From Bacteroidales bacterium (GTDB lineage: Bacteria; Bacteroidota; Bacteroidia; Bacteroidales; JAOZTL01), in assembly GCA_029942205.1 (NCBI GenBank), contig JAOZTL010000256.1, positions 1 to 5,264 on the forward strand: a stretch of DNA of 5,264 nt, read 5' to 3'. The notes beneath the pieces were generated by a model. It worked only from the letters and a program-made list of their open reading frames with translations. It was not told the origin of the DNA and did no database searches. This document shows, piece by piece, positions 5,125 through 5,264 of this stretch. Made by a program: the position numbers and the translations under genes. The first letter of the stretch is position 1; the number at the start of each line of letters is the position of its first letter.

Positions 5125-5264
5125 TCATTCTGTTGGCAACTTTGTTATATATGGTTCTTTTCCTACAAAAACAATTGGAACTCTTTTTATTTTATCTAAT
5201 TCTATACGATGAGCAAGTAGTGTTTTGTAATATTTTTTTCGTTCTATTTGCTCTAATGCTTCAT
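5125..5264 (-). CDS. C-terminal fragment resembling AAA-ATPase/PD-(D/E)XK protein
   Basis: Partial: the right window edge cuts the gene, leaving 45 codons and a TGA stop. The visible tail begins EALEQIERKKYYKTLLAH and ends RVPIVFVGKEPYITKLPTE. An xALxQIxxKxYY helix followed by a hydrophobic strand is what I associate with the C-terminal PD-(D/E)XK (PDDEXK_9, formerly DUF1703) domain of AAA-ATPase-like proteins, which are numerous in Bacteroidota. The catalytic residues lie outside the window, so activity cannot be judged. The frame is intact. These proteins are poorly characterised and often occur in many copies per genome. No functional link to the porin genes is implied, since 616 nt and a strong hairpin lie between. 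Confidence 0.55.
   Translation of the reverse strand, partial: EALEQIERKKYYKTLLAHRIELDKIKRVPIVFVGKEPYITKLPTE

Noticed and set aside
5125..5264. Apparent frameshift in the partial nuclease-like gene
   Set aside because: A recount of the T run on the minus strand gives five T's, so the frame runs cleanly to the TGA at 5127-5125.

Overview
The window looks like chromosomal DNA from a low-GC Bacteroidota bacterium. The evidence is an AT-rich sequence, two upstream regions carrying TATCTTTG (a perfect match to the Bacteroidota -7 consensus TAnnTTTG), no clear Shine-Dalgarno sequences, and Bacteroidota-like versions of LptB and of an outer-membrane beta-barrel. Genus cannot be settled from this sequence. 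All recognisable genes lie on the minus strand, so gene order runs from the right end of the window to the left.

Layout, right to left along transcription: (1) the last 45 codons of a gene resembling the C-terminus of AAA-ATPase/PD-(D/E)XK proteins (5125 to beyond 5264), followed by a strong 20-bp hairpin (5010-5053). (2) A gene-poor stretch (4509-5124) holding an island of about 45% GC (4656-4810) with a chain of abutting hairpins, a 14-nt perfect palindrome, and the porin promoter. (3) An outer-membrane porin-like gene (3378-4508). (4) A small secreted PstS-like substrate-binding protein (2811-3242). (5) A 344-nt AT-rich gap. (6) A two-transmembrane methyl-accepting chemotaxis protein (985-2466) with a hairpin after it. 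(7) lptB (36-803), with its own promoter and a weak hairpin after its stop.

Functional reading: porin, small periplasmic binding protein and transmembrane chemoreceptor form a plausible sensing set. The porin would admit a solute, the PstS-like protein would bind it, and the chemoreceptor's periplasmic domain would report occupancy to the cytoplasm. This is inferred from gene order. The ligand is unknown, and no CheA, CheW or ABC permease is in view. lptB is housekeeping (lipopolysaccharide export ATPase) and unrelated.

The least expected signal is a small structured repeat. Two copies of about 45 nt, 36/45 identical and inverted to each other, flank the PstS-like gene. Each is predicted to fold as two hairpins, and the differences fall in loops or preserve pairing, including two covarying base pairs. 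A more diverged copy lies upstream of the porin at the edge of the GC island, and a fragment lies at the porin stop codon.
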